Assembly: GCA_008360975.2 (NCBI GenBank)
Contig: CM039182.1
Span: 30,925,566 to 30,989,565 of the forward strand
DNA: 64,000 nucleotides
From: Lichenostomus cassidix
Lineage: Eukaryota; Chordata; Aves; Passeriformes; Meliphagidae
Reading direction: 5' to 3'
This document shows positions 52,301 through 63,692 of this stretch, piece after piece (the first letter of the stretch is position 1; the number at the start of each line of letters is the position of its first letter). Under the pieces are notes generated by a model. The model ran no database searches. It was not told the DNA's origin and saw nothing but the letters and a program-made list of their open reading frames with translations. Both the position numbers and the translations under genes were made by a program.

Positions 52301-53847
52301 TATGTGTCTTATATTTTACTGTGAAGGCTTCCCCAGTTCCCTTGGCACTTCAGCAATGAGTTAGTGGAGCACATCTTTAAACATTTCTCTCTTGAAATAG
52401 CCCACAAGGCTTGCAGACAGGATTTGTATAGTGAGGGGTAAGATCAGTTTGCTAAAAACCATAACAAGGGATCTTCAGGGAAACATGATGATGGGATTGT
52501 AATTTTACTATGCAGTCTTATGAAAGGTAAAATGATAACTCTCCTAATGACCCAGGCCTACACAGGAGGGCACTAAACTCAGTCCCCTCTAACCTACACT
52601 TGAAGCACTAACAGAGAATCATTGCCGTGATTTATTGTACAGAAAAAATATTTGTTGCGGCTTTTACTGTTACAGTGCAAGAGATCAGAATGAATATCCG
52701 TGGTTAATCTATTTCTCAAAACTTCCTACCTCTCAGTTCTGGAGAAACACAGCAGCACTGTCTCATGTTTGCAACACTTAGGGATCTAATTGGGATATTG
52801 TTCTGTACACGCTGTTAGACAGCCTAGTGACAAGATGAATCTCAGCCAACGCTGGCAGCCAGCCAGCACATACCTTGCACAAACAAAGTGCAGGGCAATT
52901 AAAGTGTAAGTGCCAAAGGAGCACTGCTGAGAGAGAGCACAAAAATAGCCATCCAGGAAAGCACTTGGGCAATATATTTCTTTGGCTTATTGGAGGATTA
53001 CTGTTCCATCCATTTATTTCTTTCCCTTGGTGTATTCCCATGGAGGGAATCTATTTTCCCCTCTGGAGTATTTTTACTCTTTAGAGAAGTTTGGGAATGC
53101 CTTGATGAGGAAGAGACTTTCTCTAACAGGGCAGGGGAAACAGGATTTCTATTATGTGAATTGAGGCAAAAAGATATTAGAGAGAAAGAGCTTTGGGAAG
53201 TGTGTTATGAAATGGAGCTTTTTATAAAATACGTGGATCGGGTGTGCTATGTACATATCATGTGCTGCAGAAATATAGAGCCATCATTCTGTACACAGCT
53301 ATGTATAAATATTGAAACAAGGCCTGTAATTCCACTCATCAAAATGAAAGCCCTTAAGGAGTCAGATGTTCCCCCCACTCCCTGCTCTGCAAACATGTCT
53401 GCATTACTAAAATGAATTCACAATCACCTTATTAGTAATTTCTGCAACCTGTGCTGAATATCTAGCATCCTAAATGCTCTACAAATAATTCCAACAGTGC
53501 ATTTTGTGACGTTCAGTGACAAAACCTAGCAGAGCTGAAACATTTATTACTTGGAAGCCTGGCTGTTAATAGAGGGGTAAAAGACTATTGGAGAGGGAAG
53601 GGGAGAGTGGGCTGGGGAATGAGTTACTGGAGATAAAGGATACACAAATGTAAAAACACCACTTTCAACCTCCATCCCAAAAAAAGCAACTGACCACAAT
53701 ATGCATTTTCTTTTCCTTCAGATCTCCTCCAGTGTTCTTGTGCAGCAGGTGTGTACTTGCAAAGATCAAAACAATGGGCTTTACTGAATTTCTACCTACC
53801 CCGGATAGTCGTCTTGATGGGTCTGGTGGATTTTTTTTTTCTCTCAG

Positions 53848-53883
53848 AAGATATTTCTCTAATGAAGATTTTATGTCTACAAG
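53848..53883 (+). CDS. Candidate small plus-strand exon
   Basis: A textbook acceptor (T10 run then CTCTCAG) is followed by 36 bases and a good donor (ACAAG|GTAATT at 53884). It takes one leading base, 11 codons and two trailing bases, reading RYFSNEDFMST. The phase fits a preceding exon with two trailing bases (such as 32664-32705) and the following candidate at 60762. A longer form using the acceptor CCTTCAG at 53715-53721 would have a different open frame of 53 codons ending SLMKILCLQ. On the minus strand an unbroken, charged frame also crosses here, so strand is not certain. Confidence 0.25.
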
Positions 53884-56800
53884 GTAATTTTTATTTCCTG
53901 TGTAGTTATACAGAGTACATTTTTTCAATAATTTTGTTGGTTGTGGGCACATCTACTTATCATCTCTCTAGCAGCAGCAGAAGGAGTCAGAAAGAAGCTC
54001 CTAAGCATATGGACAACTATGGATGTATTTATTAATCTGATCTTCTCTAAAGATAACATCCAAATTCTTTCCTAAAATGTGCTTCTTTGCATCCTGTGTA
54101 TGTCAGGTCAGAAGCAGCAGATCCATGCTTTTTAACTTAGATTTGTTTTGTAAAACAATTATTTATTCTGTGGGAAGAAAAGGTTATATTGCAGAGGTCA
54201 GACTTTTATCATTTTCTTTTTATGGAGCAAGCCTTTGGGATATTATAATGGTATGTCAACTAAGCACCTAGATGGCTCTACAAGGTCAAACAGAGTTACA
54301 ACGGGCATATTTTATGTATGTATCTTGCAAGTGTTGTCCCAGTACACTCCAACCCCACCAATAAACCATTTTATTGCTTTACAATAACGCAGCTTTGTGT
54401 TTCACAGGATTTTTCCCCCCTTTGAATCAATGCTAAATTCATACAAATGTCAATAACAAAAATGTACCAAGTTCTTGCTGGGGTCACTTAATGACATTGT
54501 TAGGATTCTTAATGTAGCTACTAGGTGAAAGAGCTGCCAGTACTGCATAAAGAATGAGTTGTTCTACTCCTGCCACAGCCTCAGCTGATTTACAACCACT
54601 TTGTGTTTGATGTTGGACAGGATAATTTCATCAGTCTCCAGCCCTTGTGATCATGTCCCAAAATGACTAGTCAGGTGAAGCTCTAGCCAAAGATTGCTTG
54701 TCACCTGTAGGAAGTAGCTGTCTGCTGTGAGTAGTCTTTACTCATAAATGTAATCATCAGTTAGCTATTCATTGAGCTACACTTCATGGTCTAGATGTAG
54801 TAGTGAGGATAATATACAAACACCTCACAGGGAAAATGCTTTGAAACAACAGATGTGTCCATTAAAAAACCTGAGTTTTTACAAGGGGGCAGCATCTTAA
54901 ACGGAAGAAGCTGGCTTCCAAGTTCATCTCTGAAGGTTACTTCAGAAAACCTGTCAAAACCTCTCCCCCTCCCCGAGTGATTCACTGAAGCAAACAGCCT
55001 GTAGTTGAAAACAATGATGACTTGAAAGCCCAACACCAGCACTGTCGTGGTGATTTAAGGCAGCCAGGATAGGATAGGTATAAACCTTTGGTGCACTATT
55101 GTTTTGAAACAATATGTGATGTTATAGTAGAGTTATCTGCAAGAACAATATGATAATGCAGCCACGTCTCAGGGTGGGGGGCAAATTCTTACTTATTTCG
55201 GTTACATTCCTTGAAATTGTGGAGGATGTGTCTATTTCTACTACAAGTGATGCATTTCCATCATATCCAAACATATAATTTGGCATGAAGTAACTAATAC
55301 TCATTCATTTTCTGCTATTCAGCTGGGCTTAACCTGACATTTGTTCCCCTATCTTAAATAAAAAAAAACCTTGTTTCAGAAGAAGTGAAGCTAGAAGAAA
55401 TTCTGCAAAAGCATTATAAAATTGCCCAGAGGAAAAGCAGTTCTGTTATTAGGCCAATGCTGCTGTAAATGATAAATTAAAAAGGCAACATGAAGAGGCT
55501 GAAAAGTGGTGACAGCTACAATGAGTACATTTTCTCTTTTCTCAGTGTGAGATCACAGTGCAGGAATATATGAACTTTGAATCCCTTTGTGAAATTTGTG
55601 CTCATTTTAGCTGTCACTGCTGCAGGTGATGAACACTCGCAACCTGTTGTTTCTACTTGGTGCTTTTAAAAATGCAAAGGATAAATTCTAGTAACAAAGG
55701 AGTAAATATTCTGATAAACATAATCACATAGCTAATGGGGAGTCTTGGATAAAAATTTCAGTGTATTTTGGAATATATCCAGAGGCTTGTGAGATTGAGG
55801 TCAGACATATCTAATTTCTAAAATTGTAGCTGGAAAAAAAAGCATGACATTTGATATGTTTTAGTTTTGTCTATGTTGTCATAATGCTTCCAAGGTCTGA
55901 ATACACACTACTTTTCCTCCTCAGGTTTGTTCCTCAAGGTCTGGTCTGCTCTCACTATCCATTCACTACAAAAAATTACAGTTAAAATGCCTTAAAAACA
56001 AACTCATGCAACTCAAAATGCAGGAGGAAATGGATAGAGACTTCTAGTTTGTCTTATCAAGAGGAGGTCTTTTTCAAATTTTGGATCTATAATGCATGTG
56101 AAACTTTAGATTTTGAAATCAGAGGATGTGCAGATGACATCTGGTGTGAGATTTTTTTATTACTTCTATTTTTTCTTGAATACAGAAGGATCAAAATCAA
56201 TATATGCACAGAAGAGTAATTCAACTTTTCTTCCACAAAACAGTTTTCTGAAGTGTATTCTGTTAGCACTGCTCTTTATATTACTAATTTTAACATCTCT
56301 TTAAAAAGACCTGTATTTTAGAAATGTATATAGGTATAGATTGTCTATTATTTCTGAAACTCTCTCTTTATTTGATCTTTTTTTACTCTTAATTTTACTC
56401 CCATTGCTCGACATTTCTGTATTTTTCTCGATGCATGGAAGCCCCTGTGGTTTGTATCAGCTTTTAACACAATGCAGTACTTCTTAGAGAAAAGATCTGT
56501 CATACTGTGGCTGCTTACTAGTCCCTCCATGCTGATGAACACACAACAGAGAGTTACTGTGCAGGAATAAATGTATTTTTTTCTCATCTTTTTACTTAAA
56601 AATGAAAATAAGATATTATGTGTGTTTTACTTACTAATGGAATATTTCCTGGTGGGTTTGCACAGCTCAAGTCAGCACAGGGATGAGTTTTTAATATCCA
56701 AAGGGGGAAACCCTTCTCAAGGAGACAGCTTGCAGTAGACACTCCACAACTGATTCTTCCCTGAGTACTATAGCACTACTAGACACTAAAGTAATAAAGG

Positions 56801-59800
56801 TGTTATATTTAATAATGTTTTTCTATGTATGACAAAGCAAAGCACCTTTTGCAATTGAGCAGCTCTTTCTAGCACCCAGTGTCATTTGTCTCCTGTAAAT
56901 TGTGTTCACAAACAGATCTGAGGCACAAATATTCCATTTGTCCTTGCAAAGCATTGATTGACACAAGCCATACAGAAATATCAACACCTTCCCTCTACAG
57001 AGAAGCAAGAGAAATTATCTAAATGTGAGACACCCAAGGCTTACAGGAATGTGACATCATTACAGCAGGTAAATTAATTACATTATTAAAGCAGGTAAAA
57101 GTAAAATCTGCCTAAGTTTAAAAAAAAACCAACAGAACACCAAACCCCCAGGTAATCTGTAATTTTTCATTACTAAGTGTTGAAATAGTGTGGCTGTTAT
57201 TGTACTGGCAGTGGTGACTGTCACTGCCTTTGCAAGCACTGCTGTGCCTGTGTGACCCTGAAATGTGGCTGCTTGCCCTGGACACAACGGGGACCCTCCA
57301 AAAAGGTGCTGTCATGCTGCATCTACCATTGCAGGGACAGAAAGGCTTTCTTGAGGAAGCTGTAGCACCTGGATTATAACAGGGAGTAACAGCAGTGCAT
57401 GTTCAACAGCCTCCACAAATCCTGGAGATTAATATTTTCCAGGAGGAGCATTGAAGGGTTAGGGCATCACTGTTGCAGCTGAAAAGCCCCCTTCCCTTCC
57501 CTTCCCACGCATGGATTAATTTGTATTTCCATTTAAGACAATGTACAGTTACAGCTGTGTTTTTGTAATTGGGATTCTTTTTCCAAACAGACTATTTTTT
57601 CCCTCTGGATTTTCTTTTGTAAACTTGTTTCTTTTCTAGTTCTTATATAAGCTATTCTATCTGGAATTTTTTCCCCTTTTTTCTTTCTCTTCTTCACTCC
57701 CAATGAAAAGATATGACTGCACAGGCAACAATATCTGCCTTTCCAGGTTAATTTCATGTGTGATTCCAGCTGGCTTCCTTTGATGTTGCAGATGTTTTAT
57801 CTTAGATTCTCAGTATCAGTGTAAGACAAAGAGCTAATTCTACCCTGGGTCTGGAACTTCCAGTTTGGCAATACTGATTTGCTGGATCTTGTGATTTTGT
57901 TCTGGATCCAAGAGATAGTTAATCTTTTTTTTCTAAATGTCGATTAAGATATTCCCAGGTGAAAGACTGGCATCATGTAAATAATAATGATTATTTCTTT
58001 GACTATTTCAAATATAAGACAAAAAAATCACCAGAAAATTACAAAATACAGAGAGTGGGAAACAAGTGGCCACCATAAAGAGCTTAAAATGAACTAAGGT
58101 AAAACACTATTTGCATGTGTCACAGATAAGTACTGAATTAATTAATTTGTGAAATTAATGTAAGATGAATGTCATGTAATACAGCACCAGGATACTTTCT
58201 TTCCATTACCAAAATCTTTCTAAGGAAAATCTTACTTTTCCTTAGTCTGGAATCACAGTATGGTTTCTATGCAGAAAAAATGTTGAGAAAAAGAAAATTA
58301 GTTTTCAATTCTAAACCCTACAGCAGTAGTAAAGCAACATCAGCAGACTTAGGAATACTCTTATTTTAGAAGAGATTTTGTATTTCTAATTTTTGAATAT
58401 TTAAAAGATAGCTGTATTAGTACAAATTAGTCAGTCTGGCCTCAGTTTATAGGAGTCTATGAAGACGCACTATAAATCAATACATGGTGATTCACCACAT
58501 CCTAAAATAGTCCAGATGAATCATAATTTGGAGCTGTGCATTGCTTCTGCTGACTGTAGAAGTAGTGTAACATATTTAGCTCAGTCACAGGCACCTGCCT
58601 TTGAGATGGTCAGGTGAGTGTGGCTGAATTCCACCTTTTTGTGCCTGCTGTCCACACTTCTTCCACATTCCCAGAGTGGAAATGGAGAGCAGTGGGTAGG
58701 GAACTGAGCTCTCCCACATCAGCCCATGTGCCACAAGTCCCAGAATCTGCTGTAATACTTCGAGCAGATGAGCAAAAGACAATGCCTTGTGTCATGTCAA
58801 AGGAGAAAGAGCTCAATTGTTATCCATACTTCCTAACTTCTAGTTCAGGCAGTTTGTGAGTTTAAAACACATTTTACCACTGAGATTTAGAGGTGGCTTG
58901 AGTTATTTCAAATGCAGTTAGTATGCAAAGAAATCAACTTGTTTTGAATGTTTGGTGTGATGTTTAAACTGAAAAAAATATGACTGAAATGAAAAATGAG
59001 TCCCTTAATGTGTGATATTGTACAGCTGATGAAAACATATTGAAAACATTGAAAAAATAATGGCATTAGTTTCTACAGTGTGAATGTGTCTTTTTGCAGT
59101 AAAACCTGCCTAACAATTTTTACTATTTCTTACAAAGATTTAATAAGACTTCAGAATGAGTTTACTGTATGTTTGACTGAGCCTCTTCAGCAGCAGTACA
59201 ATAAAGCAAGTGTAGGGTTCTGCATAATAATTTTTTAAAATTTCCATGCTACATGCAGTGCCAATCTTTTTGGCTTGCTTTGAGCAATATAGGGTGTTCT
59301 ATATAATAAAAAGTTAAAAATGTAAAACTGGAAGTTTTAAAGTAACAAACATTCAATTTATGATGTAAAAACATAGCTTTTGTGCATGATGTTCATCTGT
59401 TTTTCTTCAGAGGGGCAGCATGTTGCCTCTTTGTGCCTCCATTTGGATGTGACTTCAGCATTCTTTAATAAACTCTGATTTGATTTGAAGTACAAATGTC
59501 AGCCTTGAATGCCAGCTAATATCACTGAGATGGTTATTAACATTTTTTCCACTGCTGTGAAGGAGGTAAGAGCACTGGACATAATGTGCTTTCCTGTCCA
59601 GAGAAGGCAAAACCAAGGAAGAGGTGGAGTCAGTCAGTTGCAGTGGACCAAAGCTGCATGCATCAAGACTGTTACAACAACACAACTCTTAAGACCAGAT
59701 TTTATATTGGCATATGAATGGATTTTTCTGAAAAGTTGTCTCTGAGGATGAAGGTTGAATGAATTGTTTTTTCCCAAGAAGCAAAACACTGTTATTGCAG

Positions 59801-60761
59801 ATAATGCTTTCCAGCTCTCATCACACTGTGATTATTAGCAATTTTCATAACCATTCCACTTACATTGTGTTTCAGGATGTAAAGACAGTCATTTTAGGTA
59901 TTTCCTCTGTGGCAATGTCATTGCCCCATCCCTGTCTGGATTTTGCTTTGCCACCTCTTTCTCCTCAAATTCCCATCACACCAGTCTGAGCAGCCCTTGC
60001 TGTCCTCTGCTCTGTGTGTGGAGGAGAAGCAGACAAGGTCAGGAGCAGGTTCTTCTGCAGATACCTTCCACTCAGCTAGAGCAGAGCAGCACTGGTTGTG
60101 CTGCTTGGTGCTTCTGTGGGAAGCAGGCAAGGACACTGAACTGGCAGTCAGCAGGCACATCTACTTCCTTCCTAAAACACTTAAGGAGCCCTAGGTGGTG
60201 ACTTCAAAGACCATTTATTCACTGCTCAGAGGAATGGATATTTTGTAATACAAAATGAATCGAATTTCAAAGCCTGTAAAGGTCAAAAGCAGCCTTTGGC
60301 CAAACAAGAGGAAGAAGCCAATGGGAATTACACCTCTTCATGAGAGGCCACTTTAACACAAACAGCTCTTGTGAAGTCGCATATGCAAAGAGTTAAACCA
60401 CAAACCTCCACAGTCTGATGGATGAGAAGTGATCACTCATCCCTAGGACAGGCAGGGACCAGAAATGCTGGTCTGATGCAGTTTCACTTTGCCTGCTTTT
60501 ATTCTTTCAGATTTGGTACTAACCTCTCTTGAGCTGGGACTGTGAGCATCCATTTTCATCGCTGCATAAGCCTGGTCAGACTCTGCAGGTGTGAAAAGCC
60601 CTGTGGTGATAGCACTCACTCTCCTTAAAGAAATGCAGGAGATGGTGAGTCTGGGAGAACTAACATAAGAACTTGTTACAGTTCAGAGGCCTCCCCCTCC
60701 TTTACAAAATTAGTCTCTTTGAATTACAGCTAATACTAATTCTATTTTCTGTATGGAGCAG
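53884..60761. other. Noncoding stretch (about 7 kb)
   Basis: AT-rich DNA with a (CCCTT)n-like tract near 57488-57507 and scattered short A runs. I see no other repeat family and no defensible coding exon. Confidence 0.3.
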
Positions 60762-60853
60762 TACAGACCTATGTGATTTTCCAAAGGAACTGATTAAAAA
60801 GTACCCTGCTGTCACTGGTTTAAGCTCTTGCCACCCTGAGTGGAATACAATGG
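60762..60853 (+). CDS. Candidate plus-strand exon, possibly terminal
   Basis: An acceptor (TTCTATTTTCTGTATGGAGCAG) is followed by 92 bases and a good donor (AATGG|GTAAGA). Only one frame is open. It takes one leading base, 30 codons and one trailing base, starting TDLCDFPKELIKKYPAVTG and ending CHPEWNTM. The mix of Asp, Glu, Lys, Pro, Cys and Trp is strongly protein-like. If the donor is not used, the frame continues through GKNKENHANI to a stop at 60885, which would also make a good C-terminus. The leading base fits the two trailing bases of 53848-53883. I do not recognise the family. It could belong to the left gene or to a separate transcript. Confidence 0.33.
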
Positions 60854-61075
60854 GTAAGAATAAGGAAAATCATGCAAATATTTAGAATATAGTGTAAAGT
60901 AAGACTTTACGTTGGCTGTCTTAAGATCACTATGGCACTAGTGTGTATCTTATTGTATTCTTCACCTTATCATCAGATTTCTAGCCATTTCACACATTTC
61001 AGGGGAAAAATATTCTTTGATGACTTTTTTCTGTCTCATGGGGTTTTTTCTCTTGTATCTTGCTTACAGATTAGA

Positions 61076-61146
61076 AAACAAAACAAAAAAAAAAGCAATC
61101 AAACAAGCAAACAACCCCCAAACAAAACAAAACAAAACAAAAACAG
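61076..61146. repeat. A-rich region with (AAAAC)n
   Basis: Poly-A-like sequence leading into about five AAAAC units (61120-61145). Confidence 0.85.
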
Positions 61147-61499
61147 GCATAGCAAGTTGTGGGTACAGGCTTCAGAAGAGAGAGAAAATGGACTCATAAA
61201 AATTTTCATATGTACCTTGTCTGGGGTGAAAGGTGTGAATCTTAACTTGCAATTTATCCAATGTTTGCTGACTTTTGATTAAGTAGTCCTTTGTCTTTAA
61301 ATGCAGACTGCCTACTTGTGGCAAGAATTTCTAGATCCAGGGCCAACAGGCTTGTTTGGGGATCGGGAAGGATGAACTTGTGTCCCTGTATTTCTGAGCA
61401 CTGTAGCTCTGTAGCCAATGACAGCAGAAGAATTCATTTCTTTCTCTGAGGCTGCTGCTGTTTGGTTGCAGGTGCTCGGGGCTTTGCTAGAAATGGAAT

Positions 61500-62218
61500 A
61501 GGAATCCCACAAAATTCAACAAGGGCAAATGCCAAGTCCTGCATCTGAGATGGACTAATCCAGGCCAAGGTCTGCCTGGCTGGGGAGGTGTTCTGCTGGG
61601 AAGGTGCATAAGATGTTGGTAAACAACAGGCTGAACATGAGCCAGGGTGTCTTCTGTCATTAAGGAAGGTCAACAGCATGCTGGGCTCTGTTAGCAGGAG
61701 AAAAACCAGTAGATTATATTCCTCCTTTGCTTTGCACTATATTTGACCACACATGCAAAACTGCATCAAGATTTTGGCCAGCAGTACAACTAAAACATGA
61801 ATAGCCCACAGCTAATTCAGTGGGTGCCACCAGGACAGGCAGGGCTGGAGCATTTGCCCAGTGAGAGGAGGCTGAGGGAGCTGGGCTTGTTCAGCCAGAG
61901 AAGGGATGGCTTCAGGGGACCTGCCAGTGACCACGGGGAGCTTACTGAAAAGAGGGCAGTGCTCCTCACAGTCATGTGTGCTGAGAGGGTGAGAGGCAAT
62001 AAGTTGAAAAAAGAGACATTCAGACTTCACATGAAGAACACTTTCACTGTGAGGACTCCCCAGCAGGGGATGAAGAGGGGGTTTGTAGTCTTCATCCTCT
62101 GAGATTTTCAAGACCAGACTGAATAAACCCCAGAACAGACATTCAAGCTTGCCCTGCTCTGAGCAGGAGGTTGGATGAGAGGCCTCCTGCTACCCTTTCT
62201 ATCCCAGTCATTCTGTGT
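61500..62218 (+). mobile_element. CR1 LINE fragment including the end of ORF2
   Basis: The longest CR1 copy here. It begins in the reverse transcriptase ORF (AATTCAACAAGGGCAAATGC, then CAAGTCCTGCATCTG) and passes CAGGCTGAACATGAGCCAG and GAGGCTGAGGGAGCTGGGCT, then TGTTCAGCC. It ends in the 3' UTR form GGTTGGATGAGAGGCCTCCT with ATCCCAGTCATTCTGTG. Several internal deletions and in-frame stops show it is dead. Short open frames at 61797-62111 on both strands are parts of this element. It lies between the plus-strand exon candidate and the minus-strand exons. Confidence 0.93.
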
Positions 62219-62292
62219 GCGTTTGATTTTTACCCAGCAGTGGACCTGCTTGATGCTATAGTAAATTTGGTGGTCAGTAAAAGAATACTCAC

Positions 62293-62321
62293 TTCCTGGC
62301 TAAAACATCATCTGAAAACTT
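62293..62321 (-). CDS. Weak candidate microexon of the minus-strand gene
   Basis: On the minus strand, TTTTGGGTGCAG precedes 29 bases reading KFSDDVLAR plus two bases, followed by GTGAGTATTC. It lies just downstream of 62444-62590 and starts in the phase that exon leaves (0). The exon is very small and the upstream intron would be only about 120 bases. It may be chance. Confidence 0.2.
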
Positions 62322-62443
62322 CTGCACCCAAAAGACTCACATCAAAGTGGAATTTTAAAATAAGAGAAATGCAAAAACCAAGGAAAAAACCCTGACTTGA
62401 TCAGCATGTAGCTTGAAATTAGTTTGATGAAGAGAGCACTCAC

Positions 62444-62590
62444 CTTCACTTGAAGATAATGGGCAAAAGAGAGCACAGCTGTCATCTGGATCAAGTTAGA
62501 CAGAGGCAGAGTTGTTGCCCTGGTCTGTGTCATGACCTCCTGTGAGAACAACATCAGCACCATCACGTTCCAGCTGCCACCACATGGTGC
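62444..62590 (-). CDS. Putative internal exon of an unrecognised minus-strand gene
   Basis: On the minus strand this has a textbook acceptor (TTCTCCCTTCTCTTTGCAG|G) and a textbook donor (GTGAAG|GTGAGT). They enclose exactly 147 bases, or 49 codons in phase 0 at both ends. The peptide begins APCGGSWNVMVLMLFSQEV, continues MTQTRATTLPLSNL and ends IQMTAVLSFAHYLQVK. It has one Cys and an alternation of hydrophobic and polar residues that suggests strands of a folded extracellular or luminal domain, but I do not recognise it. Another minus frame is open only to a TAA (ending GNNSASV), which would be possible if this were a terminal exon. The plus strand is open as well but lacks an acceptor. Strand and splice sites are the firmest in this part of the window. 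Confidence 0.48.
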
Positions 62591-63614
62591 CTGCAAAGAG
62601 AAGGGAGAAGCAGCACTTTGTAGCTGCCACCTGCGAATCCTCATTATTAGCAGGTACTTTGCAATGGAGTACCAGCACAGGATAATTGCTGGAGACAGAA
62701 TTGGCAAGAGCAGTGTATGGGAGACACATTCAATTGCACACGAGTATGGTAGGTGAACTATAAAAAAAAAGCAACCCTGCCATTATCTGTTGAACAGCCG
62801 GCAACTCTTGGTCTTCCATTTTGTTTACGGCAGAATGGACAAAAGGCTGGTAGTGTCAGCAGCAAATAGCCTGGGGATTGTATGCCTTGTAAAGGTATGC
62901 TAGATGCCTTTATGGGCCATAGCTCAAACTTTTGAGGCAATAACAGTGAGGCATTGCAAGTTTATTTGCAAGATTAAGTCTAAATGTCATCCCCAGAGTG
63001 CAGTATAAAAACTAATTAATTTTTTTACTCTTTATCATTGGGATCAACATTCATCCATAGGAATTTGCATTTCTATATGACCCTTGTGTAAGCCAGCTTG
63101 CATGGGAGGGAGACCAATTTTGAGATTCATCAGTAGTGTTGTCAGTCCTACTCAAATATTCCATTTATACTAAATATTCCACAAACAAGTAATATTCTGC
63201 AGCCAGCCTTAGGAGGAAAACAAGTACTTCTATGCGAAACACAATGACTACTTTTCATTACACAATGTTTTACTATGCACTTGTGTCTTACAGCTGCTCT
63301 GCCATATGGATTCCTCACTATCTAGCTCAAGATGTCAGTTTACACTGCAGTCTTCCACTCATTGAGAGCACTGGCTGAGCTTTTCAACCAGATATTTTTA
63401 CAGACTTTGGCTTCAAGTCATAGGCATCTTTACACTGCAGCACTTCTTTGGTTTCCAACAGGTCTATTTTGCAGTTTGAACACTCAGGATTGTTGCTTGA
63501 GAGTGTTATTGGTGGGTAGAGGTGCAAACACCCATAGGGTGAGGAAATAAATCCCCAGGACGTGAGAGTAAGAGAGAAGTTGAAAAAGTATTTTAATGGT
63601 GAAAAGTATCTTAC
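62591..63614 (-). other. Probable intron of the minus-strand gene
   Basis: About 1 kb between two phase-compatible minus-strand exon candidates. A plus-strand frame starting at 62460 stays open through its first part (to 62756). The rest is ordinary stop-rich DNA. Confidence 0.25.
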
Positions 63615-63692
63615 CGTGCTATCAAATCTACAATTCAGAGCTTTCCCCATAGTAAAATTTTGCCAGACAAATCTCCCTTCAATCTCCAAGTT
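63615..63692 (-). CDS. Putative upstream exon of the minus-strand gene
   Basis: On the minus strand 26 codons (NLEIEGRFVWQNFTMGK, then ALNCRFDST) end at a good donor (AGCACG|GTAAGA). The other two frames contain stops. The exon ends in phase 0 and therefore joins directly to 62444-62590, giving FDST followed by APCGG. The acceptor is uncertain. AACAAG at 63693 gives 78 bases and TTGGAG at 63684 gives 69 bases, both in phase 0 and both with poor pyrimidine tracts. An in-frame TAA lies just upstream. NFT is a possible N-glycosylation site if the domain is extracellular. Confidence 0.35.

Larger units (their letters stand above)
35029..53847. other. Long noncoding stretch (about 19 kb)
   Basis: Intergenic or intronic DNA. 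It contains a TTCC microsatellite, a short 14-bp tandem repeat, a polypyrimidine tract, a CR1 tail and a doubtful MIR-like piece, listed separately. A weak exon-like segment at 46032-46113 has a good acceptor (GTCATTTCAG) but a poor donor (GGAG|GTATTT). I see no gene that I can defend. Confidence 0.35.

Noticed and set aside
52990..53415. 141-codon plus-strand open frame
   Set aside because: Composition is fairly protein-like but there is no family, no Kozak-type start and no splice sites. Kept as chance unless conserved.
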